Source: Turbatrix aceti (Eukaryota; Nematoda; Chromadorea; Rhabditida; Panagrolaimidae). Taken from it: 64,000 nt of DNA. The notes under the pieces are model-generated. The model worked only from the letters and a program-made list of their open reading frames with translations, ran no database searches and was not told where the DNA came from. Positions within the stretch are counted from its first letter, which is position 1. Every line of letters starts with the position of its first letter. The position numbers and the translations under genes were made by a program. Below, piece by piece: positions 45,567 to 54,990 of this stretch. The DNA lies in assembly GCA_963969345.1 (NCBI GenBank), contig OZ017769.1:4839725-4903724 (forward strand), read 5' to 3'.

Positions 45567-47967
45567 CTACGACGTCCGGCACGACTCGATCCACTCCGGT
45601 CGCTGCTGGCGGATACGGTAGTACTGATACATGAAATCGCCGTACGCCATTCGAAGAGGCCCAATGTCGTTGCGCATGAAGATGTTGTCGGCATCCGCGG
45701 TGGCATCAGTCGATTCTGTCGAGTTGTTTTCGTCGAGTTCTTCGGGTGTCGTCTGCTCAAGCGATCGATGAATTGGGACCCAGGTAATTTCAATTTTCAA
45801 ACTCACCGAAAAACACGGTGACCAAAAACGAATCTTGTCCTCGATTCCAGAAGTCGCGATGAGAGTCGAGTTCGGATGGGGCGCGGCGCAGTTTAGCACG
45901 TGCTTGTCAGCCTGGAGAATCTTGACAATGGCATTTGATCCTCGTTCGTAGACAAAGAGATGACCGCAATCAGAGCCCGCGACGATGTATTCGTCATTCG
46001 GACCACAGAATCTCGCCTGCTTGATGTCAGTCTGAACGTTTCGGGTGCCACAATAGCGCTCCGAGTAGTCCCGGGTGGTGGATTCTGTTTTCCACACCTT
46101 TCTCGTCTCTAAAAAAGTAAATGAATGTCTTCTGAAAAATAGCGTCTTGCGAACCCTTTCCAGTGAGTCGGACCTCCGCAGGTTTGTCAGCCATGAGCTT
46201 GAGCCATTCCTTCGCCTCCGTAAACTGGTACATCGACTGCAAAGCTCTGAAAATCGGCAGAACCACGGTCGCGTTGCCCGGGAGGGCCTCGAGCGAGCGG
46301 ACGTAATCACGGATGGCGTCGAATACATCGCCTTCAAAGTTGCGGCCTCGGAAGACATTGCCTCGAAGGAAGTAAGTGGTAGCCAGTGCCGTCAGCACGT
46401 CATGCGTGCCACTCAGGTCAGTATCAATCAGGCGGTACTCAAGATCGTTGATGAGTCTCGACAGACGCTCCATCGTGGTCGCACATCCGCCCTCTTCGGC
46501 CACGTTCGGCACTTTGAAGCGGTTTTCGATGGATTTTTCGTTGAATTTTTCGAGCGCCCTGAAAATACGTTGACTGCCGGATTAAACATGCGCGTCAACA
46601 AACTCACGCGTTGGTTCTCTCTGGGAACTTGGGATCCGCGTCAGGGTCCAGCGTGGTATCGTAGACGTAAATGCTGCCGTTGCTGTAAAAGGCGAGCAGT
46701 TCGGTGCCCTGGCGATTGAATTCAACGTGGGTGGCGACGTTGTCCCGGAAGCTCTCCATCACGTACGCGTTGCCTAAAAAATGAATTCAAATACCTAAAA
46801 TCGAGAAAAATGAATAGATCGACTCACTAGGCTCGAACTTGAGCAGCGGCGTGTCCATCTTCCGGAGATCGAACAGGATAACGCCTTTTTCGCTCACGCT
46901 GGCCGCGATCTGTTCCGGCTTGCCGGGAGTCGTGGCAATCGATTTGATGCCTCGCTGGGAGGAGTACAGCAGAGAAGGCTCGTCCGATCGGATGTCGTAC
47001 TCGCTGAAAGACAAATCCCGAAAGTTAGTCCGATACACCCGACAAAAAGATCAAATTCAGAGAAGACGAACAGCCGTTTTTTGTTCGCGAACGAACACGA
47101 ACGTTTTTAAACAAAACTTGTTCGCAGAATCAAAGGTAGGCGAACACTTTTGATTGTGTTCGCAAACGAATGCGAACAAACTAATTTAAAAAACTTGTTC
47201 GTGAACGAACGCGAACAAAAAAATCAGAAAAAAATTGTTCGCGAACGAACACAAACAAATAAATTTAAAAAATTTGTTCGTGAACGAACACGAACAACTA
47301 AATCTAAAAGAATTTGTTTGCGAACGAACGCGAACAAATGTGAACGTTCGATCATCCTTGATCAAGATCAAGATCACTCACAAGAGCTTGCCGTCCTCGC
47401 TGCACGAGTAAAACGTCGTGGAACACACCGTGTTCAGGACGACCTGTTTGACCCGCTTGCTCTTCTTCCAGGCACGCAGCCGGACCGCAGCGTTGCCGCC
47501 CGTGTCCCGCCACTGCGTGACAATGACCGCGCCATCCGCAGCGCCAGAAACAATGCGGGAGTCGTCAGACTCGTGCATGAACTTCGCAGCGAAGATATTG
47601 CCATTGTGCCCGGAGGCAAAGCGGGTGATCTGATTCCCAGACGAGTCCCAGAGAACGATGCACTTGTCATCCGAGCCGGAAACCAGCATATCACCGCCCG
47701 CATTCCATTCCAGCGTGTTCACACAGCCTTCGTGGCCCTGCAAGACATTCGTACGTGAATCTCACTCACTAAGACGTTGAGAAAAAAAACAAGACGACTC
47801 ACCGAGAGCACCCGATGCAGGCCGAGCTTTCGCATCAGGCTGGGATGATAGCGCAGCTGGGCGACAGCAACATCGGCTGGAAGTCCGCCATGCTGGCAGT
47901 CGCGAAGGATATCGCGTAGGGGAGGAACCGTCCTCCGATTAGACCCGATGAATGCCGTCTTGTGCAT
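45567..47967 (-). CDS. WDTC1: WDTC1/adipose-like WD40-TPR protein
   Basis: Exons 47803-47967, 47382-47737, 46828-47003, 46608-46773, 46155-46558 and 45567-46108 give 602 residues. A final 54-bp in-frame segment (about 45752-45805, GTGAGT...GAGCAG) could instead be an intron, giving 584. Domain order matches WDTC1: WD40 repeats (GHEGCVNTLEWNAGGDMLVS, SGHNGNIFAAKFMH, CSEDGKLF), a TPR-like region around residues 310-430 (NVFRGRNFEGDVFDAIRDY), then the family hallmark ERYCGTRNVQTDIKQARFCG and VAGSDCGHLFVYE with HPNSTLIATSGIEDKIRFWS. The C-terminus has a WDTC1-like tail (MRNDIGPLRMAYGDFMYQYY). WDTC1 is a DDB1-CUL4 substrate receptor linked to fat regulation in flies and mammals. Intron 2 (47004-47381) is full of GTTCG(C/T)GAAC repeats. 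Confidence 0.87.
47060..47355. repeat. GTTCG(C/T)GAAC(GAAC) repeat array in WDTC1 intron 2
   Basis: About eight imperfect units built on TTGTTCG(C/T)GAACGAAC, spaced 40-60 bp apart by AT-rich sequence (AAATTTAAAAAA). Several units are perfect palindromes (GTTCGCGAAC). Confidence 0.8.
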
Positions 47968-49137
47968 TTCCCAGAAGACTGACAGCCCCGATGAAAGAAC
48001 TGTCCGTCCACCAGAAAAGCCGGCAAACCGTCAGCAAATCAGTGAAACGAAAGCCACGCGGATTTTAAAATTTGCCGGATAGAAAAACACTTTTTGACGT
48101 TGCAGACCACCCGACCCGAGCTTTGTAACGCTGGATTTTGAGCTGCGAATGGGTGTGCACGTTGCGCGCATCAAAACTTTTTATCCGATTTAGTGTTTCA
48201 AATTTTTTGCATTTTACATTCTAGAATACTTTTATTACTTTGTTTGTCAACATGTTTATATCAGGAAGATGCGCATTGTAAAAAATAATACGAAACGACA
48301 GAAATACATTAAAAATATTCAGTATCATAGAAAAAAATCAATATTGTCAATAAATTTTTTATAACGATTAAAAATCATCCAGAATCCGAATATTTTGGCG
48401 TATTGAAATTTTGGATCGCGACATACGAAAGAACTTTCAGAGTTGTAAATGTGTACTCACATTCTACGAAAAATGGGTATGGGAACATCGAAATCGTAAA
48501 CTTTTATTCTGTGCACGTAAATAAATTCGTAAATTCGACCGTAAATCGACCAAAATGTTTCAGTTATTCTCTAGATTTCTATTAAATTAGATTCATCGTA
48601 TATTACTTCTAATTCCTAAAATCTGAGGTAAACCAAATTCGACATGAGTTCAATTTTTTTTCGGTTTCACCCTATTATGCATTTTTTGTTTCAAGTTAAT
48701 TCGCAATGTTTGGTGCCTGCCTCTTTCACGGGCGTCATACCCGAAACATTCGGGTTATGATAAGGGAGGTGAGAGGTGAAAGGAGTGTCTATGGCATCAT
48801 GCGGTGTGTTTCTGTGACGATCGGGGGTTTGTCGTGGAATTCAAGGTCGAAGAAGGAAGCGAGCGAGTGTGTCACTAAAAATTGGGACAATGATTGACCT
48901 AGATACCTGTCGGCTTGGTGGTTTCGGTTTTTTCGTTTGTTTTTGAAGGTCTACTTTGTCTTATATGTTTTAATTGACCCGAGCGAGCGTGGCGACAACG
49001 ACGGCGACGACGACACTGGACTAACGGACAGGCCGGGCGACCTTCTTATTCTTTTTTTTTCCTGCACGACGACGCCAGCCAGTACACGTCTTGATCGCTT
49101 CCCGACGTCAGTTGTACCTGCGTTGATACAATCCTGC
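47968..49137. other. divergent intergenic region between WDTC1 and cuticle collagen
   Basis: About 1.17 kb, AT-rich in the middle (48180-48620). It should hold the promoters of both genes. No gene recognised. Confidence 0.6.
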
Positions 49138-50252
49138 ATGCGTAAGCTTGACTTTACCTCAGCCCAGCTCTGGGCCAAGCTGGATGCCGCCGACCAGCGT
49201 CGCGAGACCGCGTACAAGGCGGTCCTCATCGGCAGCCTCTGCGTCACCCTCGCCTCTTGGGTGGCCATTCTCTCGGTTGCGCCTCTGCTCTACCAGCTGG
49301 TCGGACTCTCCTCGACCCAGATCGGACGAGTCCTCGAGTTTTGCGAGGAAACCGCTACGACTGTCGTTTTGGACAGCAGAGCGCTCCTCGAAGCCTACAG
49401 CGAAGTCAACATCACCAAGGATGGTTCTTTCAACGCTTTTGCCATCCTGAATGCCACCAAGGAAAATATTGTGAAGCGTAGCGAACAGGAGTGCAGTTGT
49501 GAACCACCGGTCGGCGCCAAGGGTCTTCCTGGACGAACCGGACTCAAAGGTAGAATTTTACATTTTTTTTGTGTCTCAACACGACTTTTTTTAAAAAACA
49601 TAGAAATTATTTCTGTTTGTTTTTTTTATTTTTTTTTATTTTTTTTAAATTTCCAGGACCCCCAGGCACCCCCGGCTCCCGCGGGAACCCCGCCGTGCTC
49701 CCCTGCCAACCCCCACCGGACTACAAAAAATGGTGCCCCGAGCCCTGCCCCAGCGGCCCGCAAGGCCCCGCCGGCTCTCGCGGTTCTCTGGGCGACAAAG
49801 GACCCCGCGGAGCCCCCGGTCGCGACGGAGCCCGAGGCCTCGACGGCCAGCGGGGTCCCGCCGGTCCACCAGGTCGCAAGGGTCTTCCTGGCTTCGACGG
49901 CCTTCTGGGAGAAGCCGGCGTCGACGCCATTCCCTCTCCCTGGATCCCAGGTCCTCCAGGCCCGGTCGGCGAACCCGGACCCCCCGGCCAATCCGGGCCC
50001 CGGGGCATGCCGGGTATCGAAGGCCCCAGCGGAGAGACGGGCAAACGCGGTCTCGGTGGCCGCAACGGCATTCCCGGCCAGGTCGGTGGCACCGGTCTGC
50101 CGGGAACCGTCGGCGACGAGGGCAAGGAAGGCGAGCCCGGCATCTGTCCTTCGCATTGCGCAGCAGACGGCGGCGTCTTCTTCGTGGACCCTCCGGCGTG
50201 GTTCTTTGACAACCAGCGGCGGAGACGTGCGTCCCGGCTCGCTCAGCCCTGA
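49138..50252 (+). CDS. cuticular collagen with nematode Col_cuticle_N domain
   Basis: Exons 49138-49549 and 49657-50252 (107-bp intron ending TTTCCAG, phase preserved) give 335 residues. Starts [20 protein letters not shown]. Residues about 25-75 are the nematode cuticle collagen N-terminal domain with a membrane or signal segment ([20 protein letters not shown]) and EFCEETA. A basic KRSEQE follows, then Cys pairs (CSCEPP) and interrupted Gly-X-Y blocks. Cysteines sit at CQPPP and CPEPCP, then the long Gly-X-Y part ([10 protein letters not shown]... [10 protein letters not shown]... [10 protein letters not shown]) to about residue 305. The C-terminus has [17 protein letters not shown] and an Arg-rich end (RRRRASR). 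Such collagens are secreted by the hypodermis and cross-linked into the cuticle. Codon use is strongly GC-rich compared with neighbours, typical of highly expressed genes. Likely AATAAA at 50597-50602. Confidence 0.95.
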
Positions 50253-51001
50253 CTTACCACCTCAAGGATCCCTGCTCACTTACGTCACATCTCAGCGTCT
50301 CTCTGTCTCTTTTTTCCTTGTGGAACATTGTTATCTGCCAAAAAACTTGTTTTTATGCTTTGTTTATAAAGATTTGACCACTTATGCATTTACGAAGGTC
50401 AAGCGGTCAAGTGCACTTTATCAGTGAAGAAAAGTGTCAGCGAATATTTTTTTGGCGCGTACACGTGTTTACGAGCTTTTTACACCTTTTTTGTCGCGCA
50501 ATAACGCATAAAACTCAGAAAAGCGCCGATTCTCAGGTATTTGCCACAAACACATTCCGGGGTTTTTATCTTCCCGCCGATCATCATAAATCAATCAATA
50601 AAAAACTTCCGGTTCAAAAATAACTCCTCTTGGGCGTATCTCGCGCACCAGCGTCCGTGATGCACGTAAAGACAAAAAAAGATATCATAATTACCGTCCC
50701 ATTTGCTTCTTGCATCTCTTCCATGTTATCTGACCGCTTCTGAGCGTCAGATTACGCCGCATCCAGGCCATCTCGTTGTCCTTCTTCATCAACGCTTCAA
50801 AAACAACAAACATACGCCCGTTCAACATCGGAATTGATTTGTGTAGAGACAGTGGAAAGGAGAAAACTTATATAGTAAGTCGGAAAGGTACGAGATAACT
50901 AGGAAAGCGGCAGAAAGGCTCCTAGCGAGAATCTAGACACGTTGGGAACCGAGGAACGCGTCGGCGTCGACGCGGAGGCGGGAGTGAGGTAGGCTATTCA
51001 C
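50253..51001. other. convergent intergenic region, collagen and membrane-protein 3' ends
   Basis: Collagen 3' UTR and the 3' UTR of the minus-strand membrane-protein gene. No additional gene seen. Confidence 0.55.
50597..50602 (+). terminator. candidate polyadenylation signal of the collagen gene
   Basis: AATAAA about 345 nt after the stop codon, in the collagen-WD neighbour gap. Confidence 0.4.
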
Positions 51002-52369
51002 TCAGATGAGACGGGTGCCGGACTCTTCGTCTTCCTCGCACGCATCAGTATCGCCGCCTGCGCAGAAGCGGCAGTCCTCGCGGTTGAAGAAGCCGAAGAA
51101 AAGCACGATGGCCACGTGGTAGGCGAAGAAGAAGCCCAGAAGGGGGTTCATCCAGTGATCTGAGAGCATCGACGAGCTGATCAGGCGGGTGCATTGCTGA
51201 AAAAATCACAATTTTATTTTTTTGTACACTTTTTTTAGGCACTCACCCTGACAACGTCGGACGAAGGATCCTCCTCCCAGGTGAGCTGGTCATCCGCTTC
51301 TTTATCATCATCGGTGACACAGTTCAGCTCCCTTTCAATAACCGACAGATAGCGTTCCTCCTTAATCGAGTGCCGGAAAAGGTCGTGAAAGAGCCGGGAG
51401 TCAACCTGGGCCGTCTGCCACTGCCATAAAAGGATCCCGCCTGTAATCGTGACTAAAACGACGAGAATAGGCGCCATGACCCATCCGAGGATGGGTTTTT
51501 TCATGCACCACGTCCGATTGTTACCGTCCGCTTCTTCGTGCTCGCAGAACTGCGCTACGACGCAGAGCATCGAGTAGAGGATCGTGCAGGTCGCCATGAA
51601 CCACATGGCTACGAGTCTCGACTGGTACTGCAAAAACCAGGTGTAAAACACAAAAACAGACAAAAAAATACGAAAAACCCAACAGACCATTTTCAACTGA
51701 CTGTACATGTTCTCATTCCATTCATACGGACTGCCATCGTCAAAAGTAGCGCCTCCGCGGTGGATCGTGTCGTTGAACATCGCGAACGCCGGCGGAAAAA
51801 TCTTGGAGGACATCTCGAAGAACTTTTGATCTGAAAGAACTCCTTGAGTTCGTTCCGGGTTGGGATCAAAGGACCACGACGGTAATGGTAATGGCAAAAG
51901 GCGCGAATTACCATTTTTTTAATTGAAAGGTAAATCCCCAGAGACCTGATAATGGACAAAAAGTGGAAAACAATTTCTGGTTATTGTTTGACGGCGAGCA
52001 AAGAAGAGCAAACAGGACGTGCGTTTTTGCGCAAACAAAAATATCCAAATGCCAGGCCAGCTGACAATGGCACCCCAAAAAAATCCAAAAAAAATGCAAC
52101 TCACTGATCGCCATGACGAATGCGTTGTAGAATACTTCCAGACCGCAGGCAAAGAAGATGGCGCACTTGGCGTAGGGCGGAAGAATGTTGTGGATCCGGA
52201 GATGGGCATTGACCTGAGATCGCTTGGAGCGACGGTTGACGACGACTGCTGTGGTGCTCTGCGACATGGCTTGTTCGCGAGGAGGACTGGCGGCGGCGGT
52301 GGTGGATGTTGCTGTTGCTGTGGCGGCTTCGTTGGCTCCGCCGTTCTGAAGTCGGGCAGGAGGCGTCAT
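51002..52369 (-). CDS. unrecognised multi-pass membrane protein
   Basis: Exons 52105-52369, 51247-51830 and 51002-51196 give 347 residues, all phases consistent. A 60-bp poly-T-rich in-frame stretch (51632-51691, GTCTGT...TTTGCAG) could be an intron, giving 327. The N-terminus is Ala/Thr-rich (ATATATSTTAAASPPREQ) and followed by basic RRSKRSQ. Hydrophobic segments are CAIFFACGLEVFYNAFVMAI, the optional VCWVFRIFLSVFVFYTWFLQ, AMWFMATCTILYSMLCVVAQ, WVMAPILVVLVTITGGILLW and GFFFAYHVAIVLFFGFF. An acidic loop (EADDQLTWEEDPSSD) precedes the last, and the tail has CRFC and an acidic end. I do not recognise the family. The start at 52369 is the first ATG of the open exon; a 5' exon may exist. Confidence 0.65.
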
Positions 52370-54680
52370 TTGCAACTCGACTCTGTACGCAGGCTCTGAC
52401 TGAGAGCACTCGTTAAAACCCGCAGAAAGGGAAACCGAAGCACAGATATCCGAGAACGGCACGGTTTCAGTTGGCACGCAGAAGGCGGTCAACTAGATAG
52501 ATACGTACGACACGTGACCATGCCTGACATGAGCGCGAAGAGGCCGGTACACGCTGGCCGGCTGGCTGGCTGGCTGGCTGGCGACCATCTTCGTCGTCGT
52601 CGTCCGGGGCACGGATTATCTATCTTGGCTGGCATTTTGCAAATGTCTTCTAACTAAGTGACGCTTCCGCTAGTCGTCAATGGGGCCGGGCCGCGCATAT
52701 ATATATGTTATCACACTTTTTTCCAAGAGCGAAGAAAGGATAGGCAAAAAATACCAGGAGGGCATCGCATCGGGACCAAACTATCTATTTAGCTTTCAAT
52801 CACTTATGCTTCTCCCGCTGGCGTCTGCAAACGCAAACGTGCATCGCTACAGAGATTATAGGCCAATTTAAAAATAAAAATAAAAATATCTCTGCTCAAA
52901 TCCAAAAAGGTGTCAAACCAAAACTTACATAAAAAAAATTACAACAACCAACCGACAAATTCCAAAACTATGTATGCCTCGTTAAAGACGATGCAATTTT
53001 TGTGGAAGTAAACAAAAAAACAAAAAGAAATTAAATTACTCATCCCCAAAAAAATCGTAAATAGACCATAAACATAAACTGAAGGAAGACCGGAGCCGAG
53101 TTCGGCCAAACGAGCGCGTCGGCATCGTTTTTTCGTGTTTCGAGACCAAAATGCATAAAATTAATAAAGGGAGTATTATAACGTATATTAAAAATAGGAA
53201 ATGACCGAGTGAAACCCCTAGAGCCGTAGTACAACTACTATTGTGCCGATGGTCGGCTTACCAGCCGGATTACCCTCTCACGAAAGGCCCTGACCTGTGC
53301 CTGTCTGGACTTCCTAGTGTTGTATGTACTTTCAAAAACCAGGGGGGGGTTTGTTGTTGTTGGCACCTGACATGAGTTTAAAATTGGTCAAGGCGCAATA
53401 AAATGACCTGATTTATAATATTTAGATCTATCGGAAAACTAATGACAACCATCGCAAGCTTTCATACCTCACACCTTTATGCCGTGTGAGGTGTGATAGA
53501 AAAAAAGTATAGGCCAAAGTAAGTTGGCACGGAGCATGCCGTTTGGTTTTTTGTTTTTAGTATCAATCCCGCCCCGCCCCTCCTTAAACAGAGGTAAAAA
53601 ATGAAAAACAACCCGGTTGGCACCTGATAGCGGGAGTCATCGTGGAAAGTATAGTAATGGTCCTTCCAAGCAGGAAGACGTACACGCCCTCCGGGGACAA
53701 CAAAGACAGTGCAGCCAGATTCTGGTCACCGTCGTTTCTTCCTGGAAAACGGCAGCCAGATGCAAGAAGATACAAAATCCGCTTGTTAAAGTAATACATA
53801 TTTCAAGAAAAAGCCAGGATATTAGTTTAAAAAATTACACACATACTCGAGGATAAGTATTTAGTCCAAAGCCCGCGCGCGTGTGTGCAATCCGCTCATG
53901 TCAGAAAAAAAAACTTACTGCAAGACAGGGAAGGGGGACTTTCGAGGGACACAAGGTGCGTGAAACAACACGCAGAAGTGCACTTCTGCAAGGCGCCAAC
54001 AAGTGAATCGCCTGGACTGGCAACAGCACAGCGGTGGTGGCGGTGGCGACGTGAGCCTGAGCCAGAGCCACGTTGAGCCACAGCCTTCGATCCGATAATG
54101 AGTACTCTGTGCGCAACCACGCGGAGAACCAGCGTGCAAGGCAAGAGGAGGCACTGCAGAGCTCACATCAGTCAGCCTCCGGGGACAACGATTACCCTTT
54201 TGACTTCACGAGTGCAGCCGAGGCGAGAAAAGATGCGCGCGCGCGTGTGCGCGTGCTATCCTGTCAAGTTGGGTTGTCCCCTGGACAAGCTCGTCGTAGG
54301 CTAGCACCTCACCTTGCCAACCGAAGACGAAGACGAAGACGACGGCTGTCCTGTCAGCGAGGGTGGCGGAGATCTATGTGGAGTGGCCATCTGACAGCCC
54401 GGAAGTCGTCTGCTGCCGGGGCTCCGAACTTTGACTCCGTAATCATTCGTTCCGGCAGCAGCACACATCCGAGCAACCCCGAAAGAGAGTAATCCTCGTT
54501 CCTAGAAGATCCACGATCCAAGACTCCACAAAATCCCCCAACCGACTGGACTCAACGTAAGTTTGCTACCAGACAACAGCAAAAATATGTATCCCGTCGT
54601 CGGCAAAATACTCGCAAAACCGACTCGCTGCGTAAAATAATTGCAATCTTAAGTTGCGACAATTTCCAGTAAGTGGCTTC
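52370..54680. other. gene-poor intergenic region
   Basis: No supported gene. It contains a CTGG tandem run at 52555-52582, an 18-bp perfect palindrome GCAGAAGTGCACTTCTGC at 53972-53989, and a hairpin at 53463-53495 (CATACCTCACAC / GTGTGAGGTGTG around a 9-nt loop). Confidence 0.5.
52555..52582. repeat. CTGG microsatellite
   Basis: Seven imperfect GGCT/CTGG units upstream of the membrane-protein gene. Confidence 0.8.
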
Positions 54681-54990
54681 ATGTCTCCCCCAGTCAGTCC
54701 CCTGCAAGCCGGCCTGCGTGACTCGTTGTTGGTTGGGTTGTTGCCCAGCTTGGGGTCCGGTCCCGGCGAAGGCGTATGTATCGCGTCATCTGCCGTGGAT
54801 CCCGTGAAGAACGCCACCACGCCTGAGTGCAGCTTGTCTCCGGTCTCCGGGGACGAGATGCGTGAGCTCATGAGCCCGTGAACAAAAATGAAACAGAAAC
54901 ATTCTCCTGGCATCCGTTTCATTTAATTTTTGCTCGTTCGTCACAGGTGCCCAAATTAGAAACATGCGCCGATGTTGTCCGGACTTTTAA
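54681..54990 (+). CDS. candidate small gene, 74 residues
   Basis: Exons 54681-54861 and 54947-54990 are joined by a GTGAGC donor and a TCACAG acceptor (85-bp intron, phase 1). The product starts MSPPVSPLQAGLRDSLLVGL and ends RNMRRCCPDF. An acceptor-like AATTTCCAG lies 11 nt before the ATG, compatible with spliced-leader addition or with an earlier exon in frame. The first exon has GC-rich, codon-like composition within an AT-rich region. No domain recognised, no clear signal peptide. It may be an N-terminal exon of something larger or a chance open frame. Confidence 0.33.

Noticed and set aside
48937..50427. Single 496-codon reading of the collagen region without splicing
   Set aside because: It switches frame relative to the Gly-X-Y repeat. 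Joining 49549 to 49657 restores a continuous collagen, and the intron has GT...TTCCAG borders.
54073..54492. 139-codon plus-strand frame with Arg-rich stretch
   Set aside because: Arginine runs come from a GAAGAC/GACGAA simple-sequence region (about 54320-54345). No domain, no splice partner.
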